38,137 nucleotides of DNA from JANLSO01 sp031362405 (lineage in GTDB: Bacteria > Actinomycetota > Thermoleophilia > Miltoncostaeales > Miltoncostaeaceae). The position numbers and the translations under genes are program-made. Under the pieces are notes generated by a model. It worked only from the letters and a program-made list of their open reading frames with translations. It did not search any database and was not told where the DNA came from. Each line of letters starts with the position of its first letter. Positions within the stretch are counted from its first letter, which is position 1. Shown piece after piece: positions 1-7,498 of the stretch. Location: positions 1 to 38,137 of the forward strand of contig JANLSO010000011.1 in NCBI GenBank assembly GCA_031362405.1, written 5' to 3'.

Positions 1-5
1 CCGGT

Positions 6-135
6 GCCAGGCACCGGTGGTGACAGTTTGGGCGGAAGAACGCCTGTGCCAAGGCGTTTCTGGGCGTAGTGAGGGCCGTCTATGGCAGAGATGCGCAACC
101 CGTGGGTGGTGCGTTTGTCACCTCCGGTGCCTGGC
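6..135. repeat. MITE/REP-like element with 20-bp inverted ends
   Basis: Bases 6-25 and 116-135 are reverse complements at 19 of 20 positions, enclosing about 90 bp with no convincing gene. The left end also forms a perfect 8+1+8 palindrome at 1-17 with the core GGTGCC-A-GGCACC. The same core with a T centre recurs at 19547-19559 inside a different hairpin. Terminal inverted repeats, small size and a palindromic core fit a non-autonomous mobile or REP-type repeat. No transposase is in the window and no target-site duplication can be judged because the element abuts the window edge. It lies about 100 bp upstream of the first pilin-like gene. Confidence 0.5.
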
Positions 136-238
136 TGTTCATGCGCGACGGTGGTGGTGGGTCAAGCCATGAGGCGTTGCGGCCGATGACGTAAATGGCG
201 GTCTACGTCCGCCGTGCGCGCAACGCAAAGGCAGACGG

Positions 239-1822
239 GTGAAGGCGATCAACCGGCGGGCCGCCCAGGGCGGCTTTTCCCTCATTGAAGTCCTTATCGG
301 GATCGTGGTCCTCGCGATCGTCGCCGGTGCGATCGCCCAGGGCTTCGCGAGCTCGAGCGCCACGATCGGACGGTCGCGGGTCGACACCGCGGCCAGCACG
401 TTGGCCTCGGCGCGTCTCGATCAGACCCATCGCGCCTCCTATGAAGATGTCGGCACCGTCGGGGGCAACCCGCCGGGCGTCTTCGTCGCTGACGAGACGC
501 GGACGGTGTCGGGCACGCGCTACGCGATCACCACCAGCGTTGAGTTTGTCGACGATCCCGCGCTCGGGCAGCCGCGGACGTACGTGAACTACAAGAAGGT
601 CACCGTCACGGTGACGCCGCAGGTCCCGAACCCGAAGCCGATCACCGAGACAACGGTTATCTCGCCGCCATCATTCGGGGCGATTGCCGGCAAGGCCACT
701 GCCGTGATCACGGTGCGCGATGCGATCACCGACGAGCCGTTGAGTGGCGTTTGGGTAACCGTCGACGGCAGCACGTCGGCCAGTCGCACCGGCCGCAGCG
801 ATTCCACGGGCGCGATCGTCTTTGCCGGCCTCGACCCGAGCAATCCGAACCCGGCCAGCCCGCTCTACTGGTACCGGGCGTCCGCCAGCCTCGCCGGCTA
901 CGTCACGCACCCCGACACGTTGCCGACAACGATCCGTCAGCACCTGGCGGCCTCGCAAACATGGAATGCAACGATCCGGATGTTCAAGCCTGCGCGAATC
1001 GCCGTGAACCTCTACGACAAAGCCACCGACACGATCATCGACGATCCGGCGAGTGTGACCGTCACCCTCCCCTCGCCGTCGACGCAGACCGAGACCCGGA
1101 CCGGGTCGGCGGGCTCGTTCATCTTCGACACGGTCGCCGGGGGCGCCATCGAGCCGAGCGCATCGAACACGACCATCAGCGTGAGCTCCGAGTGCTACGC
1201 GCCAGCTTCCTCACAGACGGGAAAGGTTCCGGAGACGGGCTATCCCACCACCACGAGCCGGACGTTCACATTCGACCTGGAGCCGATCCCGCACGGGAAC
1301 CTCAAGGTGACCGTCGTCCGGTACAGCACATCGGCGCCGATCCCGACCGCCCAGGTGACCGTGTCGGGCGGCCCGGCTGCTCCAACTCCTGCGACGCGAA
1401 GTGTCGACAGCTCGGGCCTCGTGAGCTACTGCCTGCCGCCGTCGGGTGCGACGAACTACACGGTGCAGGCAACGGCGCCGGGCTACAGCGTCGGGTACCG
1501 GTACGCGGCGATCGCCAATGGGGGGGACACGCTGCTCACCATCGTGCTTGTTCCGGCCACATCCACCGGGACCATCCGCGTCAACGCCACGAGTTCGGGC
1601 CTGACCGTTCGCCTGACCAGCACGACCTTTGGCTACGACTTCTACCTGCTCACCACCAGTAGCGGGCCGGGGCCAGGTCACGCTGACTTCACGGGTCTCG
1701 CGCCGGGCAACTACAGCGCGTCCGTCGCGACCGCCTTCTCGGGAGGCCAACCCACGGCCTGGAGCACTCCTGTGAGGAACGTCACGTTGTCCGGATCCTC
1801 GGCGTCGGTCAGCGTCCCATGA
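239..1822 (+). CDS. PilV-like prepilin with repeated beta-sandwich domains
   Basis: This is a 527-residue protein starting at GTG. Near the N-terminus is a class III prepilin signal: basic residues, then G|FSLIEV with the family Glu at mature position 5, followed by a hydrophobic helix (about residues 12-35). This predicts processing by prepilin peptidase and assembly through a type IV pilus or related machinery. The rest is unusually long for a minor pilin. At least three segments (roughly residues 150-235, 250-340 and 350-435) resemble carboxypeptidase-regulatory or SpaA-like beta-sandwich repeats, each with a V-x-V strand, a DSxG-type turn and a GY/AGL end. A fourth shorter repeat closes the protein. 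It overlaps the next prepilin gene by 4 bp (ATGA), so the three genes probably form an operon. Surface adhesion or pilus tip function is inference. Confidence 0.8.
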   Translation: MKAINRRAAQGGFSLIEVLIGIVVLAIVAGAIAQGFASSSATIGRSRVDTAASTLASARLDQTHRASYEDVGTVGGNPPGVFVADETRTVSGTRYAITTSVEFVDDPALGQPRTYVNYKKVTVTVTPQVPNPKPITETTVISPPSFGAIAGKATAVITVRDAITDEPLSGVWVTVDGSTSASRTGRSDSTGAIVFAGLDPSNPNPASPLYWYRASASLAGYVTHPDTLPTTIRQHLAASQTWNATIRMFKPARIAVNLYDKATDTIIDDPASVTVTLPSPSTQTETRTGSAGSFIFDTVAGGAIEPSASNTTISVSSECYAPASSQTGKVPETGYPTTTSRTFTFDLEPIPHGNLKVTVVRYSTSAPIPTAQVTVSGGPAAPTPATRSVDSSGLVSYCLPPSGATNYTVQATAPGYSVGYRYAAIANGGDTLLTIVLVPATSTGTIRVNATSSGLTVRLTSTTFGYDFYLLTTSSGPGPGHADFTGLAPGNYSASVATAFSGGQPTAWSTPVRNVTLSGSSASVSVP

Positions 1823-2457
1823 CCGGCTCCTCACCACCCGCCCGCCCGGCCGAGGCCGGGTTCACGCTCGTCGAGCTGCTGATCACGATCATCGTCGGCG
1901 GGATCTTCGCGACGGGCCTCTTCGCGTTCTTTTTCGCTGGCACCGACGCGTCACGAACCCATGAGAGCCAGGCCCGGTCTCAGGCCGATGCGCGCCGCGC
2001 AATCGATCGCATGACCCGCGAGATTCGCCAGGCCATCAGCCCCGACGGTGGCGTTACCCCGCCGATCACCCGTATGTCGCCGACCGAGCTTGTGATGTTC
2101 GTCGACAACAGCCGTGCGGTAGGCACCGTTGTGCCGCGCCCCACTCGTGTGCGCTACCTGCTCGTGGCCGGCGACCTCATCCGCGAAAGCGCGCTACCGA
2201 ATGCGGCCACTCCGCCCGCCTACAGCGCCACCTACACCGGCCGAGACGTGGTCGTTGCCGGCGCTGGCAACGGCTCGATCCCCCTGTTTACCGGCGTGGA
2301 GGCGGGCGGCTCGACGCTCGCGGCGACCCTGGATTCCCCGCAGGCGCGCGCGATCCAGCAGGTGACGATCCGCCTTCTCGCCCGCTACCGGACCGGCAAC
2401 TCCCCCAAGGATCTGGAGTTCACGACCGATGTCACGCTCAGAAACCCGACCAACTAA
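1819..2457 (+). CDS. PilW-like prepilin-type N-terminal cleavage protein
   Basis: This 212-residue protein has a clear type IV prepilin motif, EAG|FTLVEL, at about residues 12-19, followed by a hydrophobic segment (LLITIIVGGIFATGLFAFFF). The mature part contains the ARRAIDRMTREIRQAI helix, typical of PilW/GspJ-like minor pseudopilins, then a beta-rich C-terminus. The start ATG overlaps the upstream stop (ATGA) and the 3' end overlaps the next gene by 29 bp, so translation is probably coupled. The family role is minor pilin or pseudopilin priming of fibre assembly. No ATPase, platform or secretin gene is visible in the window, so the machinery must be encoded elsewhere. Confidence 0.8.
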   Translation: MTGSSPPARPAEAGFTLVELLITIIVGGIFATGLFAFFFAGTDASRTHESQARSQADARRAIDRMTREIRQAISPDGGVTPPITRMSPTELVMFVDNSRAVGTVVPRPTRVRYLLVAGDLIRESALPNAATPPAYSATYTGRDVVVAGAGNGSIPLFTGVEAGGSTLAATLDSPQARAIQQVTIRLLARYRTGNSPKDLEFTTDVTLRNPTN

Positions 2458-3913
2458 ACGGTCGGCCGCACAAAGCGGCCAGAGCCTGATCGCGGTCCTG
2501 GCGCTCACGGGCATCCTGGCGCTGCTGGTGGTGACGAGCCTGACTTTCGCGCGCAGCAGCTCGTCGCAATCGGGGCGGGCGAGTCGTGGATCGATCGCCG
2601 TCCAGGCGGCCGATTCGGGGGTGAACCAGTACCTGTCGCGCATCGTCGAGGATCCCCAGTACTACAACCACTACGTAGATCCGGCGGAGGATCCCCGCAC
2701 GGATTCTCTCGGCGTCATCCACGCGCCAGGAACCGCGTGGGTGCCGGGAGAGTCGTGGACGTACGCTGGTCCATCATCGACCTGGACCGACCTCCAAGAC
2801 TCCCGTTTCGGCGTCGCCAGCTACTCGTTACGGATCAGCCCGCCGGTCGCCGGATCACCGATCGGCAGCGACACGATCGTCGTTCAGAGTACCGCCCGGG
2901 TTCAGCCGACCGGCACAACGACAACCCAGCTGCGCTCGATTCAAGCGCAGATCAAACCGCAGTCGATCGCCGACTTCCAAATGATTTCCGCCGAGAGCAT
3001 CCTGTACGGAGGCGGCGCGACCACGACCGGAAAGCTCTACTCCGCGAAGGACATCACGCACCTCGGCGTCGCCAAGGCGCCGGTCTATGCTCAGCACTTC
3101 GCCTGCCGCAGCGGCGGCCTCGGTTGCTCCAGCTCGCAGGCGACCTCGTCGGGATTTGAGGGAGGCGGCTACGACTCGACGACGACGCCCGCGTTCTCGG
3201 ACATCTTCACCACCCCGATCGACTTCTCGAACTTCACCGACTCGCTTGCGACGATCGAAAGCGCGGCGGCGGCGACCGCCAATCACCGGTTCAACGACGG
3301 CACGGCGCGCGCATGGCTGATCCAGTTCCTGTCGAACGGCACGGCCAAGATCTGGAAGGTCACCACGGCGACCGACGGGGCAACCCTCGGCGCTCTGGGT
3401 TGCCCGATCACCGTGGCCCTGCCGTCGGGCAACGCGCCCTCCTACTTCTACTTCGAGCAGTCGGTGGTCGTCGGCAACGGCAACGCGATTACCGACAGCT
3501 GCGCGGCCACGAGTGGCTCGCGCCCCTCGGTGGTCGACGGCCGCGTTACGGTCGCGACAGGGGGCAACGTCTACATCGGCGGCAACATCTCTTACGAGAC
3601 GCCCGGAGACGATGTGCTCGGGCTTCTGTCGGCAAACGAGCTGGTCATCGCTGAGTACGCACCGACCGACCTGAACTGGCGTGCCGCGACACTGGCCCAG
3701 AACGGCAAGTGGCGCACCAACACCGGCAGCACGATTCGCAACTCGATGGTCTTCATGGGATCAACGGCGACCTCCGACGGTGGCTACGCGTCAATGTTCA
3801 ACACGCGCAGCTACAACTACGACCCGACCTTGCAGTTCCTGCGACCGCCGCTGTTCCCGATCCTCGAGGGCTCGTGGGAGACGGCCTACTGGCGTGAAGT
3901 GACGCCCCCGTAG
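2429..3913 (+). CDS. PilX-like pilus assembly / surface protein
   Basis: This is a 494-residue protein beginning within the end of the preceding pilin gene. Residues 16-40 form a pilin-like hydrophobic N-terminus (QSGQSLIAVLALTGILALL) without the usual Glu at position 5, as in PilX/GspK-type proteins. The stretch AVQAADSGVNQYLSRIV, 30-50 residues further on, matches the conserved AxxAAxSGxxxAL-type helix of the PilX N-terminal family. The long remainder is Ser/Thr/Gly-rich and looks secreted, with repeated aromatic strands and a few cysteines. The stop is TAG. Its position as the last of three overlapping pilin-like genes supports a minor-pilin or pilus-associated role; the exact function is unknown. 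Confidence 0.7.
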   Translation: MSRSETRPTKRSAAQSGQSLIAVLALTGILALLVVTSLTFARSSSSQSGRASRGSIAVQAADSGVNQYLSRIVEDPQYYNHYVDPAEDPRTDSLGVIHAPGTAWVPGESWTYAGPSSTWTDLQDSRFGVASYSLRISPPVAGSPIGSDTIVVQSTARVQPTGTTTTQLRSIQAQIKPQSIADFQMISAESILYGGGATTTGKLYSAKDITHLGVAKAPVYAQHFACRSGGLGCSSSQATSSGFEGGGYDSTTTPAFSDIFTTPIDFSNFTDSLATIESAAAATANHRFNDGTARAWLIQFLSNGTAKIWKVTTATDGATLGALGCPITVALPSGNAPSYFYFEQSVVVGNGNAITDSCAATSGSRPSVVDGRVTVATGGNVYIGGNISYETPGDDVLGLLSANELVIAEYAPTDLNWRAATLAQNGKWRTNTGSTIRNSMVFMGSTATSDGGYASMFNTRSYNYDPTLQFLRPPLFPILEGSWETAYWREVTPP

Positions 3914-3920
3914 CCACGAG

Positions 3921-3926
3921 TAGTCT
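3921..3926 (+). promoter_or_regulatory. -10 element TAGTCT, probable leaderless promoter
   Basis: TAGTCT lies 7 nt before a GTG at 3934, the spacing expected if transcription begins at or next to the start codon. No good -35 is visible. The GTG opens a 13-codon frame (3934-3975) whose TGA overlaps the TTG start of the AEC permease. Similar TANNNT/start arrangements occur at 9316, 19656 and 23764. Confidence 0.4.
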
Positions 3927-3933
3927 GGGTGGC

Positions 3934-3975
3934 GTGAACTCGGTTGACGTCCGTCTCGAGAAGCCGGGCCGTTGA
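3934..3975 (+). CDS. possible 13-residue leader peptide upstream of permease
   Basis: The frame GTG to TGA encodes a 13-residue peptide beginning VNSVDVRLEK. Its stop overlaps the TTG start of the permease (TTGA), which would allow reinitiation. It is too short for homology and may be chance. The main support is its position right after the -10-like TAGTCT and the lack of a ribosome binding site in front of the permease TTG. Confidence 0.25.
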   Translation: MNSVDVRLEKPGR

Positions 3976-4895
3976 CCGCGACCGCCTTCGCCGCCCTCGC
4001 GCTCATCATCGCGGGGTACGCCTGCAAACGCGCGGGGGTCCTGAAGACCGAGCACGGCGACGTGCTGGTCCAAATCGTTCTCTACCTCGCGATGCCGGCG
4101 CTGGTCTTCATGATCCTCGCCCGCGCCGAGCTGCCGCGCGAGCTCCTTCTGGTCCCCGTGGCGGGGTGGATCATCCACCTGATCTTCCTTGGGCTCGCGT
4201 TCTCGATCGCCCGCCTGTGTCGGATGGACCGCCGCCGGATGGGCGCGTTCGTCGTCGCCGTCGCGGTGGGAAACACCGGCTTCTTCGGCCTTCCGTTGAT
4301 CGCGGCCTCCGGTGAAGGGTTCTCCCTCTCGGCCGCCGTGATGTACGACGCGCTCGCCACGGGCGTCATCACCTGGACCACCACGGTGGCGGTCGCCACG
4401 GCCTTCGGCGCTGAGGACCAGGCGGCCCGGATGCGCGTCGACTGGGGTGGCCTGCTGCGCGGGTTCAGCCTCCCGCCCACGTGGGCTCTGGGTGCCGGCC
4501 TCGTCTGGAACCGGGCCGACCTCGGCGTGCCGCCGTCGGCCATCGCCCGCCCCCTCGACATCCTTGGCGCCGCCGCGTTGCCACTGGTCATGCTCTACGC
4601 CGGGTTGGCGTTCGAGACCTCGGGTCTTCGGGCTGTCTGGGCCGACGTCACCGCGATCACGGTGCTGAGGCTCGGCGTCGGCGGGCTGGTCGGATACGGC
4701 GTCGGCGTCATGCTGGGCTTGTCGGCCGCCAACCTGCAGACTGTGGCGGTGATGGCGGCCATGCCGACGGCGATGATGTCCCTCGTGCTCGGGGCCCGGT
4801 ACGGGCTGCGTACCGACGTCCTCGCGGGGGCTGTCGTGGTGACGACCGTCCTGTGCACGCTCACCCTTCCACTCGTGCGGGCGTTCGTCTCGTGA
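3972..4895 (+). CDS. AEC-family (auxin efflux carrier-like) permease
   Basis: This 307-residue integral membrane protein has about ten hydrophobic segments in the two five-helix bundles of the AEC/bile-acid fold. Family features include an N-terminal FAALALIIAGYACKRAGVL helix, a central GNTGFFGLPL motif (helix break with conserved Asn-Pro-type residues), and a C-terminal MPTAMMSLVLGARYGL segment resembling the MPxAxxxxxxAxxYG motif of the family. Members export small organic acids or related solutes across the cytoplasmic membrane; the substrate cannot be read from sequence. I chose TTG at 3972 because it is the first start that includes the first helix. Its 3' end overlaps pyrF by 4 bp (GTGA), suggesting cotranscription. 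Confidence 0.85.
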   Translation: MTATAFAALALIIAGYACKRAGVLKTEHGDVLVQIVLYLAMPALVFMILARAELPRELLLVPVAGWIIHLIFLGLAFSIARLCRMDRRRMGAFVVAVAVGNTGFFGLPLIAASGEGFSLSAAVMYDALATGVITWTTTVAVATAFGAEDQAARMRVDWGGLLRGFSLPPTWALGAGLVWNRADLGVPPSAIARPLDILGAAALPLVMLYAGLAFETSGLRAVWADVTAITVLRLGVGGLVGYGVGVMLGLSAANLQTVAVMAAMPTAMMSLVLGARYGLRTDVLAGAVVVTTVLCTLTLPLVRAFVS

Positions 4896-5713
4896 CCGGT
4901 TTCGGAGACCGCCTGGCCTCCGCCGTTGCGGCGCGTCAAAGCCAGGTCGTTCTGGGGCTCGATCCCGACCCGGCGAAGATGGGGGAGGGGGCCGAGGCGG
5001 CCCGCGAATTTTGCACCCGGGTGATCGCCGCCGCCGGCCCGGCGTGCGTCGCCGCGAAGCTCCAGCTCGCCTGGTTCGAGCGTCTCGGAACGGCCGGCTG
5101 GGAGGCGTTCGAGTTCGTCGCCGATGCCGCGGCCGAAGCGGGGTTGCTGGTCATCGCCGACGCGAAACGGGGCGACATCGACGTATCGGCCCGGGCGTAT
5201 GCGGACGGCCTGCTGCGCACACCGATCGATGCCCTGACCATCAACCCGATGCTCGGTGCCGATGCGGTGGAGCCCTTCATCGAGGTCGCCCGCAGCGGGG
5301 GGCGCGGCATTTTCGTGCTCGTGCGGACCTCCAACCCCGGCGCCGCCGACTTTCAAGACCTCGAGCTGGCCTCGGGCGGGCGTTGGTACGAGGCCGTCGC
5401 ACGTCAGGTGGCCTCGTGGGGCATCCCGGGCACCGGTGCGGCGGGGATCTCCGACGTCGGCGCCGTGGTCGGGGCAACGGCGCCCGAGAGGATCGCCGGT
5501 CTGAGGGCGCTCATGCCCGCCCAGACCTTCCTGATTCCGGGTGTCGGCGCCCAGGGCGGCAGCGCCCAGCAGCTCGCCGCAGCTTTTGCCACATCCCCCG
5601 CAGGAGCTCTTGTGGCCGCGAGCCGGTCGATCATCTACGCCGACGATCCGCGGCAGGCTGCTGAAGAGCTGCGTGCAGAAGTTTGGGCGGCGAGCCAATC
5701 AGCCGTGAACTGA
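4892..5713 (+). CDS. pyrF: orotidine 5'-phosphate decarboxylase, type 2
   Basis: This 273-residue cytosolic enzyme performs the last step of UMP synthesis, OMP to UMP plus CO2. The sequence shows the LGLDPDP strand near residue 21, the catalytic IADAKRGDI motif (Asp90, Lys92, Asp95), the TINPML/GADAVEPF loop, VLVRTSNPGA, and the phosphate-binding FLIPGVGAQGG segment near the C-terminus. Length and motifs fit the longer type-2 PyrF of actinobacteria. The GTG start overlaps the permease stop (GTGA). The 3' end overlaps the convergent LacI-family gene by 15 bp, with a strong hairpin at the overlap. No other pyr genes are present here. Confidence 0.93.
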   Translation: MTGFGDRLASAVAARQSQVVLGLDPDPAKMGEGAEAAREFCTRVIAAAGPACVAAKLQLAWFERLGTAGWEAFEFVADAAAEAGLLVIADAKRGDIDVSARAYADGLLRTPIDALTINPMLGADAVEPFIEVARSGGRGIFVLVRTSNPGAADFQDLELASGGRWYEAVARQVASWGIPGTGAAGISDVGAVVGATAPERIAGLRALMPAQTFLIPGVGAQGGSAQQLAAAFATSPAGALVAASRSIIYADDPRQAAEELRAEVWAASQSAVN

Positions 5714-6676
5714 CCGCCCTGACGTTGCCCGCAACGTCAGGGCGGTCGGAAGAAGGGGCGGGCTCTCGAGTGCGTCACCTCGCATGAGCGCGGCAAGGGT
5801 CGCTCCGGCGAGCTCACCCATCGGCAGGTACGGCACGAACACCGTGGTGAGCCCGACGCCGTCGGATCCCGGCAGATCATCGATACCCACGACCGAGAGA
5901 TCCGCCGGAACGGACAACCCGAGCTGGCGCGCGGCGTCGAGCGCCCCCAGGGCCAGTCCGTCGGCCAGGGCGAGGATCGCTGTGGGCCGAAGCTCTGCGC
6001 GCAGGGCGCGGCGCGCGGCCGTCTCCCCGTCGGCCTGCGAGGTACCCGCGGCGACGTATCCGGTGATCTCGCCCGAGCTACCCCACCCATCCCGCGCTCC
6101 GACAAGGCGCCCGCCCGCCTCCGGCCACGTGATGACCACGAGGCGCCGGTGCCCGAGTGCGGCCAGATGCGCTGCGGCGGCGGCTGCTCCGGCGCGTACG
6201 TCAGCTCCGATGCGCGGAAGCGTCGTCGCGTCGGCGGGGTCGACGGCGATGGCCGCAGCGGCCCCGGTGTAGGTCGACGCCGCGCCACGAACGAGCACGA
6301 CCCCGTCGAGAGCGGGAGCCGTCTCGCCGGCGATCGTGAGCGCCACCCCCGCTCGGTCACACGCCGCCGCAAGGCCGCGCGCGATCAGCATCGTCGCGGG
6401 GTCGTCGAGCAGCCCCGCCGCGCCCGCCGAACCGATCAGGCCGATGGCCCCGACACGGCCGAGCCGCAACGCTCGACCCGCCGGATCAGGCCCCCGGTAA
6501 CCCATCGCCGCGGCGGTTGCGAGTACGCGTTCGCGCGTCGTCGGCGCCAGGCGATCGGGTCGATTGAACGCATATGAGGCCACGGCGATCGACACCCCGG
6601 CCGTCTGCGCGACCTGCCGCAGCGTCGGGCGCCGAGATGGGGGCGGTCCGGGCGAGCGTGATGGATTCTCGGGCAT
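5699..6676 (-). CDS. LacI-family transcriptional repressor
   Basis: This 325-residue protein has an N-terminal LacI helix-turn-helix at about residues 17-60 (PTLRQVAQTAGVSIAVASYAFN, then the hinge-adjacent TRERVLATAAAMGYRGPDP). A periplasmic-binding-like effector domain follows, with LGRVGAIGLIG, the GHRRLVVITWP strand, and DLSVVGIDDLPGSD near residue 270, where LacI proteins carry the VxGxDD motif. It is Ala-rich and slightly short in the middle of the effector domain. The start ATG is 15 bp from a palindrome (6691-6706) in the space shared with the divergent gene, which fits autoregulation and control of that gene. The effector is unknown. Confidence 0.88.
   Translation of the reverse strand: MPENPSRSPGPPPSRRPTLRQVAQTAGVSIAVASYAFNRPDRLAPTTRERVLATAAAMGYRGPDPAGRALRLGRVGAIGLIGSAGAAGLLDDPATMLIARGLAAACDRAGVALTIAGETAPALDGVVLVRGAASTYTGAAAAIAVDPADATTLPRIGADVRAGAAAAAAHLAALGHRRLVVITWPEAGGRLVGARDGWGSSGEITGYVAAGTSQADGETAARRALRAELRPTAILALADGLALGALDAARQLGLSVPADLSVVGIDDLPGSDGVGLTTVFVPYLPMGELAGATLAALMRGDALESPPLLPTALTLRATSGRSVHG
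5712..5747. terminator. bidirectional hairpin terminator between pyrF and lacI-type gene
   Basis: A perfect 17-bp inverted repeat (5712-5728 with 5731-5747) has a 2-nt loop. It begins within the pyrF stop codon and lies entirely within the last codons of the convergent LacI-family gene. There is no T-tract, which is common in high-G+C genomes. It could end transcripts from both sides. Confidence 0.6.
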
Positions 6677-6690
6677 TGGCCTGCCGCTGA

Positions 6691-6706
6691 TGTTAAACGT
6701 TTAGCA
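6691..6706. promoter_or_regulatory. LacI-type operator palindrome
   Basis: The 16-bp sequence TGTTAAACGTTTAGCA is a near-perfect palindrome centred on CG with one mismatch pair, the classic form of LacI/GalR operators. It sits between the divergent lacI-type gene and the gene at 6741. It overlaps a possible -10 for the rightward gene (TAGCAT, 6702-6707) and one for the leftward gene (TAACAT on the minus strand), so binding could repress both. Confidence 0.65.
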
Positions 6707-6740
6707 TTACGGCCCAACCCCCCGCCGAAGGAGCATCGAA

Positions 6741-7409
6741 GTGTCGGATTTCCAGCCTGCGCAGATGGTCATCAACAGCCGGATGTTGTACTTCGGATGG
6801 GTCCCTGCCGACCCCGACGCGGTGGCCGCGATGGTACATCCCGACCTGAAGACCGCCGCGAACGGCGCCGTTTTCATGAACCAGTACGTCGTCGACGCCG
6901 ACGAGCAGACCTCGGGCTTCGGCCAGTACTCGCTCACCTACATCGGTGCCGATCTCGAGGGACAGGATGCCCCGACGCCCGACACGCCGGGTCGCTGGTG
7001 GACTCACTACTTCAACTCGAGCGCTCCGATGCGCGAATACGTCATCGAGCGTGGCGTTCCGGCGACGCCCGGCCGCACCGAGCTGGTGCTCGAAGGTGAC
7101 CGGTTGGTCGCCACGACGTACTCCGACGACACGCCCGTGATCCGCACCACGGCGAAGGCCGGTTCGCCTTGCGCCGTCGCGCGCGGCCAGCTCAACTACA
7201 TCACCGAGATCGACGGGAAGCTCGTCAGCGGTCTCTACCCGTACGTCGCCGACGTCGTCGACCCGTGGGGCATCGAGTCGCTCGAGTTCCTCGACCCGTC
7301 GCACTCGGTCTACGCCCTGCGTCCGGCCGATCCCCACGAGACCGTCTGGGGCTTCTACTCCCCGTCGGCATCGTTCTGTTACCCCGGGGGCGAGACGGTC
7401 GTCGGCTAG
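6741..7409 (+). CDS. acetoacetate decarboxylase-like protein (tentative)
   Basis: This is a 222-residue cytosolic protein with no signal peptide. Residues 18-110 have the look of the acetoacetate decarboxylase superfamily: a leading aromatic strand (YFGWVP), DPDAVAAMVHPDL resembling the helix before the first strands, a GFGQYSLTYIG strand, WWTHYFNSS, and a P-x-G-R-T-E-L-V-L turn. The Schiff-base lysine of true decarboxylases is not evident, so catalysis of that reaction should not be assumed. The GTG start follows a strong ribosome binding site (AAGGAG at 6728-6733). A LacI-type operator lies about 35 bp upstream, which suggests inducible expression. A GC-rich hairpin follows the stop. Family assignment is inferred from pattern only. 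Confidence 0.4.
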   Translation: MSDFQPAQMVINSRMLYFGWVPADPDAVAAMVHPDLKTAANGAVFMNQYVVDADEQTSGFGQYSLTYIGADLEGQDAPTPDTPGRWWTHYFNSSAPMREYVIERGVPATPGRTELVLEGDRLVATTYSDDTPVIRTTAKAGSPCAVARGQLNYITEIDGKLVSGLYPYVADVVDPWGIESLEFLDPSHSVYALRPADPHETVWGFYSPSASFCYPGGETVVG

Positions 7410-7414
7410 AGCGC

Positions 7415-7450
7415 CGGTACGCGCGCCTCAAGAACCGGGCGCGCGTACCG
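7415..7450 (+). terminator. GC-rich hairpin terminator
   Basis: Inverted repeat 7415-7427 with 7438-7450, 13 bp and perfect, with a 10-nt loop. It starts 5 bp after the stop of the preceding gene and has no T-tract. It is placed to end that transcript before the next gene. Confidence 0.55.
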
Positions 7451-7498
7451 ATTCCGATGGAGAGGGAGTCCCCTCCATCGCCCGAATCGAGAACCCTG

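Noticed and set aside
751..1662. 303-codon plus-strand frame inside the first pilin gene
   Set aside because: Out-of-frame shadow; Arg/His-rich, and the pilin frame has signal and repeat structure.
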